Below, one piece after another: positions 56,720-64,000 of a DNA stretch of 64,000 nt. The DNA is taken from assembly GCF_000716785.1 (NCBI RefSeq), contig NZ_JNYY01000003.1, positions 248,001-312,000 on the forward strand. Direction: 5' to 3'. Numbering within the stretch: position 1 is the stretch's first letter; each line of letters starts with the position of its first letter. Origin of the DNA: Amycolatopsis vancoresmycina (GTDB lineage: Bacteria; Actinomycetota; Actinomycetes; Mycobacteriales; Pseudonocardiaceae). The notes below the pieces were generated by a model. It made no database searches. It saw only the letters and a list, made by a program, of their open reading frames with translations, and was not told the DNA's origin. The translations under genes were made by a program, and so were the position numbers.

Positions 56720-59700
56720 ATGTCGAACGCGGAAACACCCGCCGAGCACGCCGGCGGGAATCCCGCCACACCCACGGGCGGCCCGCTGGCCGACCTGCCC
56801 GCCCGGATCCGGGTGCACGCGCTGGCCAAGCTGCTCGAATCGCACAGCAGGGACATCCTCGCGAAGCTGGCGGAGCTGGGCGAAAGCGTCCGCAGCGCGC
56901 AGTCGAGCGTGACCAGGGAAGTGGCGCTCAAGGTCGCCGAGGCGTTCGCGCCCGCCGAGAGCGAGCAGCCCGCCGAGCCGGCCACGACCGGTCCGGACCA
57001 GGCCGGCTCGGACCAGCCGGCCGCTCCGGACACCGCCGGCCAGGGCGCCGCCGAACGCGCCCCCGCCCGGCAGCGCGCCGGCCGGGGCAGCGCCGGCCAG
57101 CCGTTCGCCCAGCAGGCCGCCGGCGAAGCCACCGAGCAGGCGCCCGAGGCCGAGAAGCCGCGGCCGCGGCAGAAGACCCGCGCGCACCTGCCGGTGTTCG
57201 CCGCGCCGTCGCCGGTCTTCCTGCCGCCGGAGCCCGCGGAACTCGCGGCCAAGCCCGCCCGCAAGCCGGTCGACCCGTTCGCGGAGCCGCCGGCGCGGCC
57301 CGAGCCCGAGGTGGCCGAGGAAGAGGCCGAGGACACGACACCGGCCACCGACGCCGGGGCCGACGAGGACGAGGACGGCGGCAGCCGCCGTCGCCGCCGC
57401 CGTGGCCGTCGCGGCCGTGGCCGTGGCAAGGGCGCCGACGGCGGCGACGAGACCTCCGAGAACGAGGACGACCAGGCCGAGGAGCAGCCGCGCCGCAAGG
57501 GCCGCGGCGGGGACGAAAAGGCCGAAGCGGACACCGAAGAGGCGGAGGACGCCGCTGAGTCTCCGGAGTCCGAAAGCGACGCCGACGAGGGCGAAGGCGG
57601 CAGCCGCCGTCGCCGCCGCCGTCGTCGCCGCAAGGGCTCGGACGGCGAAGACGCCGAGGCCACCGACGACCCGCCCAACACCGTCACGCACGTCCGCCAG
57701 GCGAAGGCCGAGCAGCCCGAGCGCCCGGCGCGCGACGAGGTGCGCAGCGTCCGCGGGTCGACCCGCCTGGAGGCCAAGCGCCAGCGCCGCCGCGACGGCC
57801 GCGAGGCGGGCCGCCGCCGCGCCCCGATCCTGTCCGAGGCCGAGTTCCTGGCCCGGCGCGAGTCGGTCGAGCGCACGATGGTCGTCGTCGAGCACGGCGA
57901 CTCCACCCAGATCGCGGTGCTCGAGGATGGCGTCCTCGTCGAGCACTTCGTGACCCAGTCGGGGTCCGGCTCGATCGTCGGCAACGTCTACCTCGGCCGC
58001 GTCCAGAACGTGCTGCCCAGCATGGAGGCCGCGTTCATCGACATCGGCCGCGGCCGCAACGCCGTGCTCTACGCCGGCGAGGTCGACTGGGACGCCGCCG
58101 GCCTGGAGGGCAAGGCCCGCAAGATCGAGCAGGCGCTGTCCACCGGCGACTCGGTGCTGGTCCAGGTCACGAAGGACCCGGTCGGGCACAAGGGCGCCCG
58201 GCTGACCACGCAGATCTCGCTGCCCGGCCGCTTCCTGGTCTACGTGCCCGCGGGCGGCGCCACCGGCATCTCCCGCAAGCTGCCGGAGAACGAGCGCCGC
58301 CGGCTCAAGGACATCCTCAAGCGGATCGTCCCGGAGGACGCGGGCGTGATCATCCGCACCGCCTCCGAGGGCATCGGCGAGGAGGAGCTGGGCCGCGACG
58401 TCGACCGCCTGAAGGCGCAGTGGGACGTCATCAAGGAGAAGGCCGCCGCCGGTTCCGGCAAGAAGGGCGGCGCGCCGACCATGCTCTACGAAGAGCCGGA
58501 CCTGCTGGTCAAGGTCGTGCGCGACCTCTTCACCGAGGACTTCACCAAGCTGGAGATCCAGGGCAACCGGTCCTGGGAGACCATCAACGGCTACGTCAGC
58601 CACGTCGCGCCGGAGCTGACCGACCGGCTCAAGCGCTACACCGGCACCGGCGACGCGTTCGCCGACCACCGGATCGATGAGCAGATCACCAAGGCCCTCG
58701 ACCGGAAGGTCTGGCTGCCTTCGGGCGGCTACCTGGTCATCGACCGCACCGAGGCGATGACGGTGATCGACGTCAACACCGGCAAGTTCACCGGATCGGG
58801 TGGCAACCTCGAGGAGACGGTGACCCGCAACAACCTGGAGTCGGCGGAGGAGATCGTCCGCCAGCTCCGGCTGCGGGACATCGGCGGCATCATCGTCATC
58901 GACTTCATCGACATGGTGCTCGAGTCCAACCGCGAGCTGGTGCTGCGCCGCCTGACCGAGTGCCTCGGCCGCGACCGCACGCGCCACCAGGTCGCCGAGG
59001 TCACCTCGCTCGGCCTGGTGCAGATGACCCGCAAGAAGATCGGCACCGGCCTGCTGGAGGCGTTCTCGACGCCGTGCGAGCACTGCAAGGGCCGGGGCGT
59101 GATCGTCTCGACCGAGCCGCAGCGCGCGGGCGGCGGTGGCGGCGGTGGCCACAACCACGGCGGGAACGCCAACGGCGGCAACGGCGGTGGCGGCGGGGAG
59201 AAGAGCTCCCGCCGGTCGCGGGGCCGCGGCAAGGGCGAGGAGGCCGCGGCGAAGGAGCCGGCCGAAGCCGCCAAGGCAGAGGTCCACGCCGTCCCGACGC
59301 CGGAGCAGCGCGAGTCGATCGCGTCGGCGGTGGCGGCGATGGCGAACGCGTCGAAGGCCGCCAAGGAGCACGACCACGGCGCGCTGAACGGCAACGGGCC
59401 CGCCCGGGAGGTCGCGGACGTCCCGGCGACCACGGAGGCGGACGAGACGCCGGTGGCGGCCGAGCCGCCCGCCGAGCCCGCCCAGGAGGTCGCCGGCACC
59501 CCGGTGACCACCGAGGCGGACGAGGTGCCGGTGCCGCAGGAGGAGGAGCCCGAGGTCGAGCAGTCCCCGGCGCCGGAACCGGCGGAAGAGCCGGTCACCG
59601 CGGCGGCGGAGCCCGCCGAGCCGGTCGCCGACCCCGAGGTCAGCGTGCCCGAACCGGCCGTGCGCTCCACCCGGCGCCGTCCGCGCCGGGCGGCGTCGCG

Positions 59701-59743
59701 GCCGGCGGGCCCGCCGGTGCACGCCTCCGACCAGAGCCAGTGA
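56720..59743 (+). CDS. rne: Ribonuclease E/G
   Basis: This 1007-residue endoribonuclease is the core of mRNA decay and rRNA/tRNA maturation. The conserved catalytic part runs from about residue 366 to 797: an S1 domain (GNVYLGRVQNVLPSMEAAFIDIG), catalytic Asp684 (VIDVNTG) and Asp728 (VIDFID), and the Zn-link Cys786-x2-Cys789 (CEHC) that joins dimers. The N-terminal ~365 residues are Ala/Glu/Arg-rich and disordered, with RRRRRR-type RNA-binding patches. The C-terminal ~200 residues are also disordered. Actinobacteria keep the catalytic core in the middle, unlike E. coli. ATG 56720 follows GGAGGAG. Confidence 0.97.
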   Translation: MSNAETPAEHAGGNPATPTGGPLADLPARIRVHALAKLLESHSRDILAKLAELGESVRSAQSSVTREVALKVAEAFAPAESEQPAEPATTGPDQAGSDQPAAPDTAGQGAAERAPARQRAGRGSAGQPFAQQAAGEATEQAPEAEKPRPRQKTRAHLPVFAAPSPVFLPPEPAELAAKPARKPVDPFAEPPARPEPEVAEEEAEDTTPATDAGADEDEDGGSRRRRRRGRRGRGRGKGADGGDETSENEDDQAEEQPRRKGRGGDEKAEADTEEAEDAAESPESESDADEGEGGSRRRRRRRRRKGSDGEDAEATDDPPNTVTHVRQAKAEQPERPARDEVRSVRGSTRLEAKRQRRRDGREAGRRRAPILSEAEFLARRESVERTMVVVEHGDSTQIAVLEDGVLVEHFVTQSGSGSIVGNVYLGRVQNVLPSMEAAFIDIGRGRNAVLYAGEVDWDAAGLEGKARKIEQALSTGDSVLVQVTKDPVGHKGARLTTQISLPGRFLVYVPAGGATGISRKLPENERRRLKDILKRIVPEDAGVIIRTASEGIGEEELGRDVDRLKAQWDVIKEKAAAGSGKKGGAPTMLYEEPDLLVKVVRDLFTEDFTKLEIQGNRSWETINGYVSHVAPELTDRLKRYTGTGDAFADHRIDEQITKALDRKVWLPSGGYLVIDRTEAMTVIDVNTGKFTGSGGNLEETVTRNNLESAEEIVRQLRLRDIGGIIVIDFIDMVLESNRELVLRRLTECLGRDRTRHQVAEVTSLGLVQMTRKKIGTGLLEAFSTPCEHCKGRGVIVSTEPQRAGGGGGGGHNHGGNANGGNGGGGGEKSSRRSRGRGKGEEAAAKEPAEAAKAEVHAVPTPEQRESIASAVAAMANASKAAKEHDHGALNGNGPAREVADVPATTEADETPVAAEPPAEPAQEVAGTPVTTEADEVPVPQEEEPEVEQSPAPEPAEEPVTAAAEPAEPVADPEVSVPEPAVRSTRRRPRRAASRPAGPPVHASDQSQ

Positions 59744-59908
59744 ACGACTAGGGGACCCCGGTGGTGACGCACCGGGGCACCCCACGTAACCTGTAGTACG
59801 GCCTGCCACCAGAGCAGGTCGCCTGCGCGAGTCCAGGACCGCCCGTTCCACCAGGTGGGCCGATCGCGCGGAGCCCCCACCCATTGTCGAGTAATGCAGG
59901 AGACTTCC

Positions 59909-60223
59909 GTGTCGGCGTACGCGATCGTCAAGACCGGCGGCAAGCAGTACAAGGTGGCCGTCGGCGACGTCGTCGAGGTCGAGAAGCTCGAGGGCGAGCC
60001 GGGCACCGAGCACATCCTCCCCGCCGTTTTGTACGTCGACGGTGGCGATGTCACCACGGACGCCGACGCGCTGGCGAAGGTCTCGGTCACCGGCAAGGTC
60101 GTCGAGCAGACCAAGGGTCCGAAGATCCGGATCCACAAGTTCAAGAACAAGACGGGCTACCACAAGCGCCAGGGTCACCGGCAGAAGCTGACCCGCGTCG
60201 AGGTCACCGCCATCTCGCTGTAA
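59909..60223 (+). CDS. rplU: 50S ribosomal protein L21
   Basis: This 104-residue large-subunit protein binds 23S rRNA. The sequence opens SAYAIVKTGGKQYKV and holds KFKNKTGYHKRQGHRQ, typical of L21. The start is GTG 59909 behind GCAGGAGA, in preference to upstream codons that add unrelated residues. It is followed 38 bp later by rpmA, the universal partner. Confidence 0.97.
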   Translation: MSAYAIVKTGGKQYKVAVGDVVEVEKLEGEPGTEHILPAVLYVDGGDVTTDADALAKVSVTGKVVEQTKGPKIRIHKFKNKTGYHKRQGHRQKLTRVEVTAISL

Positions 60224-60261
60224 GAACTTTTCCGGATCTTAGTAAGAAAGAGGACTGAGCT

Positions 60262-60519
60262 ATGGCTCACAAGAAGGGTGCATCCAGCTCCCGCAACGGT
60301 CGTGACTCGAACGCGCAGCGCCTCGGCGTCAAGCGCTACGGCGGCCAGGAAGTCAACGCCGGCGAGATCCTGATCCGCCAGCGCGGCACCAAGTTCCACC
60401 CCGGCGTCAACGTCGGCCGTGGCGGCGACGACACGCTGTTCGCCCTGGCCGCCGGTGCGGTCCAGTTCGGCGAGAAGCGCGGCCGCAAGACGGTCAACAT
60501 CGTGCCGTCGGAAGCCTGA
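60262..60519 (+). CDS. rpmA: 50S ribosomal protein L27
   Basis: This 85-residue L27 has the N-terminal AHKKGASSSRNGRDSNAQRLG that reaches the peptidyl transferase centre and the conserved IIRQRGT-like LIRQRGTKFHPG. It starts at ATG 60262. No Firmicutes-type cleaved N-terminal extension is present. A strong terminator separates it from obg. Confidence 0.98.
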   Translation: MAHKKGASSSRNGRDSNAQRLGVKRYGGQEVNAGEILIRQRGTKFHPGVNVGRGGDDTLFALAAGAVQFGEKRGRKTVNIVPSEA

Positions 60520-60543
60520 TTCGGCTTCTGTCTAGACCTCTGA

Positions 60544-60580
60544 CGAGGGGTGGGGCCGGAATATCCGGCGCCACCCCTCG
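60544..60580 (+). terminator. Intrinsic terminator after rpmA
   Basis: CGAGGGGTGG (60544-60553) pairs with CCACCCCTCG (60571-60580), with an inner CCGG/CCGG pairing, and TTTGTTTGT follows at once. This is the most classical intrinsic terminator in the window. Confidence 0.9.
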
Positions 60581-60625
60581 TTTGTTTGTCAGTACCCTTT
60601 TCGTTGAGTGAAGTGAGGCAGAGTC

Positions 60626-62080
60626 ATGGCGTCCCGGTTCGTGGACCGCGCGGTCATCCACCTGACCGCCGGTGACGGGGGCAACGGCTGTGCCTCGGTG
60701 CACCGCGAGAAGTTCAAGCCCCTCGGCGGCCCCGACGGCGGCAACGGCGGCAACGGCGGTGACGTCCTGCTGGTCGTCGACCCCAACGTGCACACCCTGC
60801 TCGACTTCCACTTCCGGCCGCACGCCAAGGCCGGCAGCGGCAAGATGGGCCAGGGCGGCAACCGCGCGGGCGCGGCGGGGGAGACGCTGGTGATGAAGGT
60901 GCCGTCCGGCACCGTCGTGTTCACCGAGGACGGCGAGATGGTCGCCGACCTGATCGGCCCCGGCACCACGTTCGTCGCCGCGCAGGGCGGCCGCGGTGGC
61001 CTCGGCAATGCCGCGCTGGCGTCGAAGGCGCGCAAGGCGCCCGGGTTCGCGCTGCTGGGCGAGCCGGGCGAAAGCCGCGACCTGACGCTGGAGCTGCGGT
61101 CGGTCGCCGACGTCGGCCTGCTCGGGTTCCCGTCCGCGGGCAAGTCGTCGCTGATCTCGGTGCTGTCCGCGGCCAAGCCGAAGATCGCCGACTACCCGTT
61201 CACCACGCTGGTGCCGAACCTCGGCGTCATCACCGGCGGCGACACGGTGTTCACGATGGCCGACGTGCCCGGCCTCATCCCCGGCGCGTCCGAGGGCAAG
61301 GGCCTGGGCCTGGACTTCCTCCGCCACATCGAGCGCTGCGCGGTGCTGGTGCACGTCGTCGACTGCGCGACACTGGAGCCCGGCCGCGATCCACTGTCCG
61401 ATGTGGACGCTCTGGAGGCGGAGCTCGCGAAGTACACGCCGAGTCTCGGCGGAAAGCTCGAAGAACGGCCGCGCGTGGTCGTCCTCAACAAGATCGACGT
61501 CCCGGAGGCCGCCGAGCTCGCCGAGTTCGTCCGCCCCGACTTCGAGGCCCGCGGCCTGCAGGTGTTCGAGGTTTCGACGGCGTCGCGCAAGGGGTTGCGC
61601 GAGCTGACGTTCGCGCTGGCCTCGATCGTCGAGAAGTACCGCGAGGCACAGCCGGTGCTGGAGCCGGAGAAGATCGTCCTGCGGCCGCTCGCCGTCGACG
61701 ACTCGGGCTTCACCGTCAGCCTCGACCCCGAGGAAGAGGGCGCGTTCGTCGTCCGCGGCGCACGGCCGGAGCGGTGGATCCGCCAGACCGACTTCGCCAA
61801 CGACGAGGCCGTCGGCTACCTCGCCGACCGGCTCAACCGCCTCGGCGTCGAGGACGAGCTGGCGAAGCTCGGCGCGCAGCCCGGGAGCCCGGTCACGATC
61901 GGCGACGTCCAGTTCGAATGGGAGCCGTCGACGCCTTCGGTGGCGGTGCACCTGTCCGGGCGCGGCACCGACGTCCGGCTGGAGCGCACCGACCGGATCG
62001 GCGCGGCCGAGCGCAAGGAGGCCCGCCGGATCCGGCGCGCGGGCTCCGGCGAGGACGACGACCTGGACCTCGACGCGTGA
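60626..62080 (+). CDS. obg: Obg GTPase (ribosome assembly)
   Basis: This 484-residue GTPase assists 50S maturation and stress control. The N-terminal Obg fold is Gly-rich (GGNGGNGGDV). The G domain has the P-loop GFPSAGKS (167-174), the switch DVPGLI (214-219) and NKID near 290. The actinobacterial OCT domain follows, and the C-terminal tail is acidic (GEDDDLDLDA). It starts at ATG 60626 after a good terminator and overlaps proB. Confidence 0.97.
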   Translation: MASRFVDRAVIHLTAGDGGNGCASVHREKFKPLGGPDGGNGGNGGDVLLVVDPNVHTLLDFHFRPHAKAGSGKMGQGGNRAGAAGETLVMKVPSGTVVFTEDGEMVADLIGPGTTFVAAQGGRGGLGNAALASKARKAPGFALLGEPGESRDLTLELRSVADVGLLGFPSAGKSSLISVLSAAKPKIADYPFTTLVPNLGVITGGDTVFTMADVPGLIPGASEGKGLGLDFLRHIERCAVLVHVVDCATLEPGRDPLSDVDALEAELAKYTPSLGGKLEERPRVVVLNKIDVPEAAELAEFVRPDFEARGLQVFEVSTASRKGLRELTFALASIVEKYREAQPVLEPEKIVLRPLAVDDSGFTVSLDPEEEGAFVVRGARPERWIRQTDFANDEAVGYLADRLNRLGVEDELAKLGAQPGSPVTIGDVQFEWEPSTPSVAVHLSGRGTDVRLERTDRIGAAERKEARRIRRAGSGEDDDLDLDA

Positions 62081-63186
62081 GCGGCACTCGCGAAGCGATC
62101 GCTGCCGCGCGCCGGTTGGTGGTCAAGGTCGGCTCGTCGGCGCTGACGACGGCGGGCAGCGGGCTCGACGTGGCCCGCCTGGACGCGCTGGTGGACGCGA
62201 TCGCCGAGCGCGTCGCCCGCGAAACGCAGATCGTGCTGGTGTCCTCGGGTGCGATCGGCGCCGGCCTGGCCCCGCTCTCGCTGGGCAAGCGGCCGCGCGA
62301 CCTGGCGACGCAGCAGGCGGCGGCGAGCGTCGGCCAGCTGGCGCTGGCGCACGCGTACGCCGAGTCGTTCGGGCGGTACTCGCTGACGGTCGGCCAGGTC
62401 CTGCTGACCTCCGACGACGTCGTCCGCCGGTCGCACTACCGCAACGCCCAGCGGACGTTTTCGCGGCTGCTGGCGCTGGGCGCGGTCCCAGTGGTCAACG
62501 AGAACGACACGGTGGCGACCGAGGAAATCCGCTTCGGCGACAACGACCGCCTGGCGGCCCTGGTGGCCCACCTGATCGGCGCGGACGCGCTGCTCCTGCT
62601 GTCCGATGTGGACGGTCTGTACGACGGCGACCCCCGCAGCGGCGCGACCCGCAAGCTGACCGAGGTCCTCTCGGAGTCCGATGTGGACGGCATTTCGGTC
62701 GGCATGTCCAGCTCGGGCCTCGGCACGGGCGGCATGGTGTCCAAACTGGCGGCCGCCCGCACGGCGGCGGGCGCGGGCATCCCGGTCCTGCTGGCCGCAG
62801 CTTCGGAAGCCTCGGCGGCGCTGACCTCGGCGTCCCCGGGCACGGCGTTCGCCCCGGCGGACACCCGCCTGTCGGCCCGCAGGTTCTGGCTGGGCTACGC
62901 GGCGGACACGACGGGCAAGCTCCGCCTCGACGACGGCGCGGTGACGGCGGTGGTCCGCCGCCGCCGGTCCCTGCTGGCGGCGGGCATCACGGGCATCGAC
63001 GGCGAGTTCCAGGCCGGCGACGTGGTCGACCTGGTGGACGCGAAGGACCGCCCGGTGGCCCGCGGAGTGGTCGCCTTCGACGCAACCGAGCTCCCGGACC
63101 TGATCGGTCGCTCAACACCGGAACTCCCGGAGGAGCAACGGAGAGAGGTCGTCCACGCCGACGACCTCGTCCCCCTCCGCCGCTGA
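62077..63186 (+). CDS. proB: Glutamate 5-kinase
   Basis: This 369-residue kinase makes glutamyl-5-phosphate for proline. It has an amino-acid kinase domain (VVKVGSSALT, SSGAIGAG, VNENDTV) and a C-terminal PUA domain (about 275-369). The PUA domain is typical of proline-feedback-regulated ProB. GTG 62077 overlaps the obg stop (GTGA), so the two are coupled. proA is not within the window. Confidence 0.97.
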   Translation: MSGTREAIAAARRLVVKVGSSALTTAGSGLDVARLDALVDAIAERVARETQIVLVSSGAIGAGLAPLSLGKRPRDLATQQAAASVGQLALAHAYAESFGRYSLTVGQVLLTSDDVVRRSHYRNAQRTFSRLLALGAVPVVNENDTVATEEIRFGDNDRLAALVAHLIGADALLLLSDVDGLYDGDPRSGATRKLTEVLSESDVDGISVGMSSSGLGTGGMVSKLAAARTAAGAGIPVLLAAASEASAALTSASPGTAFAPADTRLSARRFWLGYAADTTGKLRLDDGAVTAVVRRRRSLLAAGITGIDGEFQAGDVVDLVDAKDRPVARGVVAFDATELPDLIGRSTPELPEEQRREVVHADDLVPLRR

Positions 63187-63198
63187 CCCCGGCGTGCG

Positions 63199-63365
63199 CC
63201 AAGGGGAATCACCTGTGATCAGCCGGGCATCACCCGTGCGCCAAGGGGAATCACCCGTGATTCCCGAGGCATCACCGTGATGCCCCTCCAATCACGCGTG
63301 TCGCCCCTCCAATCACGTGTGATGCCCTTCCAATCACGCTTGATGCCCCTTCGAGCACGGTGAGG
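63199..63365. repeat. Eight-unit 21-bp array with palindromic cores (array 2)
   Basis: Eight successive units start at 63199, 63220, 63241, 63262 (20 bp), 63282, 63303, 63324 and 63345. Several contain perfect ATCAC-N2-GTGAT palindromes (63208-63219, 63250-63261 and 63312-63323), and 63246-63265 forms a 9-bp-arm hairpin. The unit matches array 1. It fills the gap between proB and the convergent SDR gene. Confidence 0.85.
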
Positions 63366-63390
63366 CCCGGCGGTCGGCGCTCTCGGGGGC

Positions 63391-64000
63391 TCAGCCCAGG
63401 GAGACCAGGCGGGCGCCGCCGTCGGCCTCCAGGACCGTTCCCGTCAGGTTCCGGTTCGTCGCCGCCAGCGTCACCACCTCTGCCACGTCGTCCGCCGTCG
63501 CCACCCGGCGGGCCGGGATCGAAGCCGCCGTCTGCGCGAAGAACCCTTCGCGCATCTCCGCCGGGAAGCCGCTCCACCACGCCGTGTCGACCACGCCCGG
63601 CGACACCGCGTTCACCCGCCGCGGCGCCAGCTCCACCGCCAGCGGCTTGACCAGCGCTTCGATCGCCGCGTTCAGCGCCCCGATCCCCGCCGTGCCCGCC
63701 ATCGCCGCCCGGGCCGTGATCGCGCTGAGCAGCGTGATCGACCCGTCCGCGGCCAGGTGCGGCAGCACCGCCTGGATCGTCGTCAGGTGCGCCCAGAATT
63801 TCGCGTCGAACGCCCGCCGCAGCACCGCGAGGTCCAGCGCGTCGATCGGCCCCATCCCTTCGGCGCCGGACAGGCTCACCACCAGCACGTCGACCGTCCC
63901 CAGCGTCCCGGCCAGCGCAGCCATCGCCTCGGCGTCGCCGCCGTCGGCCTGGTGCCCGGTCAGCTCCGGGTCGCTCGAAGCGACGTCGTCGAGGCGCTCC
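63391..64000 (-). CDS. Short-chain dehydrogenase/reductase (partial, cut by window end)
   Basis: The open frame reaches the right edge of the window without a start, so the N-terminal cofactor motif lies outside. Visible parts are VDVLVVSLSGAEGMG (NNAG position altered to VSLSG), LLSAITARAAMAGTAGIGALNAAIEALV (the Tyr-x3-Lys position reads Gly-x3-Asn-like, so the catalytic pair is not evident), and a normal C terminus VNAVSPGVVDTAW with a final LEADGGARLVSLG. It is an SDR-fold protein; loss of the catalytic Tyr/Lys suggests an atypical or inactive member. It converges on proB across the 21-bp array. Confidence 0.8.
   Translation of the reverse strand, partial: ERLDDVASSDPELTGHQADGGDAEAMAALAGTLGTVDVLVVSLSGAEGMGPIDALDLAVLRRAFDAKFWAHLTTIQAVLPHLAADGSITLLSAITARAAMAGTAGIGALNAAIEALVKPLAVELAPRRVNAVSPGVVDTAWWSGFPAEMREGFFAQTAASIPARRVATADDVAEVVTLAATNRNLTGTVLEADGGARLVSLG

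Noticed and set aside
56263..57558. A 431-codon frame spanning the rne leader
   Set aside because: It is out of frame with rne and consists of shadow-type Arg/Gly/Pro sequence after residue 100.
56360..60178. A 1272-codon open frame on the minus strand across rne
   Set aside because: It is antisense to RNase E and rplU, and its composition follows the codon bias of the real genes.
63199..63365. CRISPR-like spacing of short repeats
   Set aside because: The units are directly adjacent with no unique spacers, and no cas gene is present. They are a tandem array.

Overview
The window reads as chromosomal DNA of a high-G+C actinomycete, most likely Pseudonocardiaceae and close to Amycolatopsis. 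The signs are very GC-rich codon use, paired clpP genes, an RNase E with a long Arg/Glu-rich head, Obg with an OCT tail, LytR-CpsA-Psr wall ligases, mycothiol-type DinB enzymes and frequent GTG or leaderless starts. This placement is inference from gene content, not from a marker gene. No rRNA, tRNA, CRISPR array, transposase or integrase was recognised.

A housekeeping backbone runs through the window in the order tig, clpP1, clpP2, clpX ... valS, folC, DUF4233, ndk ... rne, rplU, rpmA, obg, proB. The same order is known from Mycobacterium tuberculosis (Rv2462c to Rv2439c, read on the other strand). Here the backbone is opened by accessory blocks.

Layout. 0-4.4 kb: a cyclase-like/Crp-Fnr pair, then a low-GC, translationally coupled XRE regulator and glycosyltransferase, and a convergent GNAT. 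4.4-8.6 kb: an orphan sensor kinase with a GT39-type membrane transferase, and a divergent anchored protein. 8.6-11.4 kb: a desaturase/reductase/ferredoxin fusion facing a TetR. 11.5-15.9 kb: trigger factor and the ClpXP protease. 15.9-31.7 kb: a MEDS/HATPase anti-sigma-like protein, a Tat esterase, TetR with carotenoid oxygenase, a formate/oxalate group (fdhD, OFA transporter with a 42-residue partner, FdhF/YdeP oxidoreductase), an LCP protein, a lipoprotein, a MarR/MFS pair and two related small membrane proteins. 31.7-47.9 kb: valS, folC, DUF4233 and ndk, split by hydrolases, a lipase and a methyltransferase and then by ArsR and TetR cassettes, an Ntn acylase and PhoD. 47.9-56.2 kb: a mycothiol-type enzyme, a large NAGPA/phosphoesterase surface protein, an ABC exporter and a subtilisin-like lipoprotein. 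56.2-64 kb: rne, rplU, rpmA, obg and proB, then an SDR cut by the window edge.

Regulatory architecture is unusually readable. Several divergent regulator/target pairs have clear palindromic operators between them (TetR at 10750, 19137 and 42691; MarR at 30307; LysR at 35349; ArsR at 41767). Four convergent gene junctions carry repeated elements. Two hold nearly identical 46-bp hairpins (17317, 20628). Two hold arrays of a shared 21-bp unit (54651, 63199). The strongest candidate for an undescribed system is the XRE-glycosyltransferase pair at 1601-3915, because its genes are coupled, compositionally foreign, and carry a regulator C-domain I cannot name.
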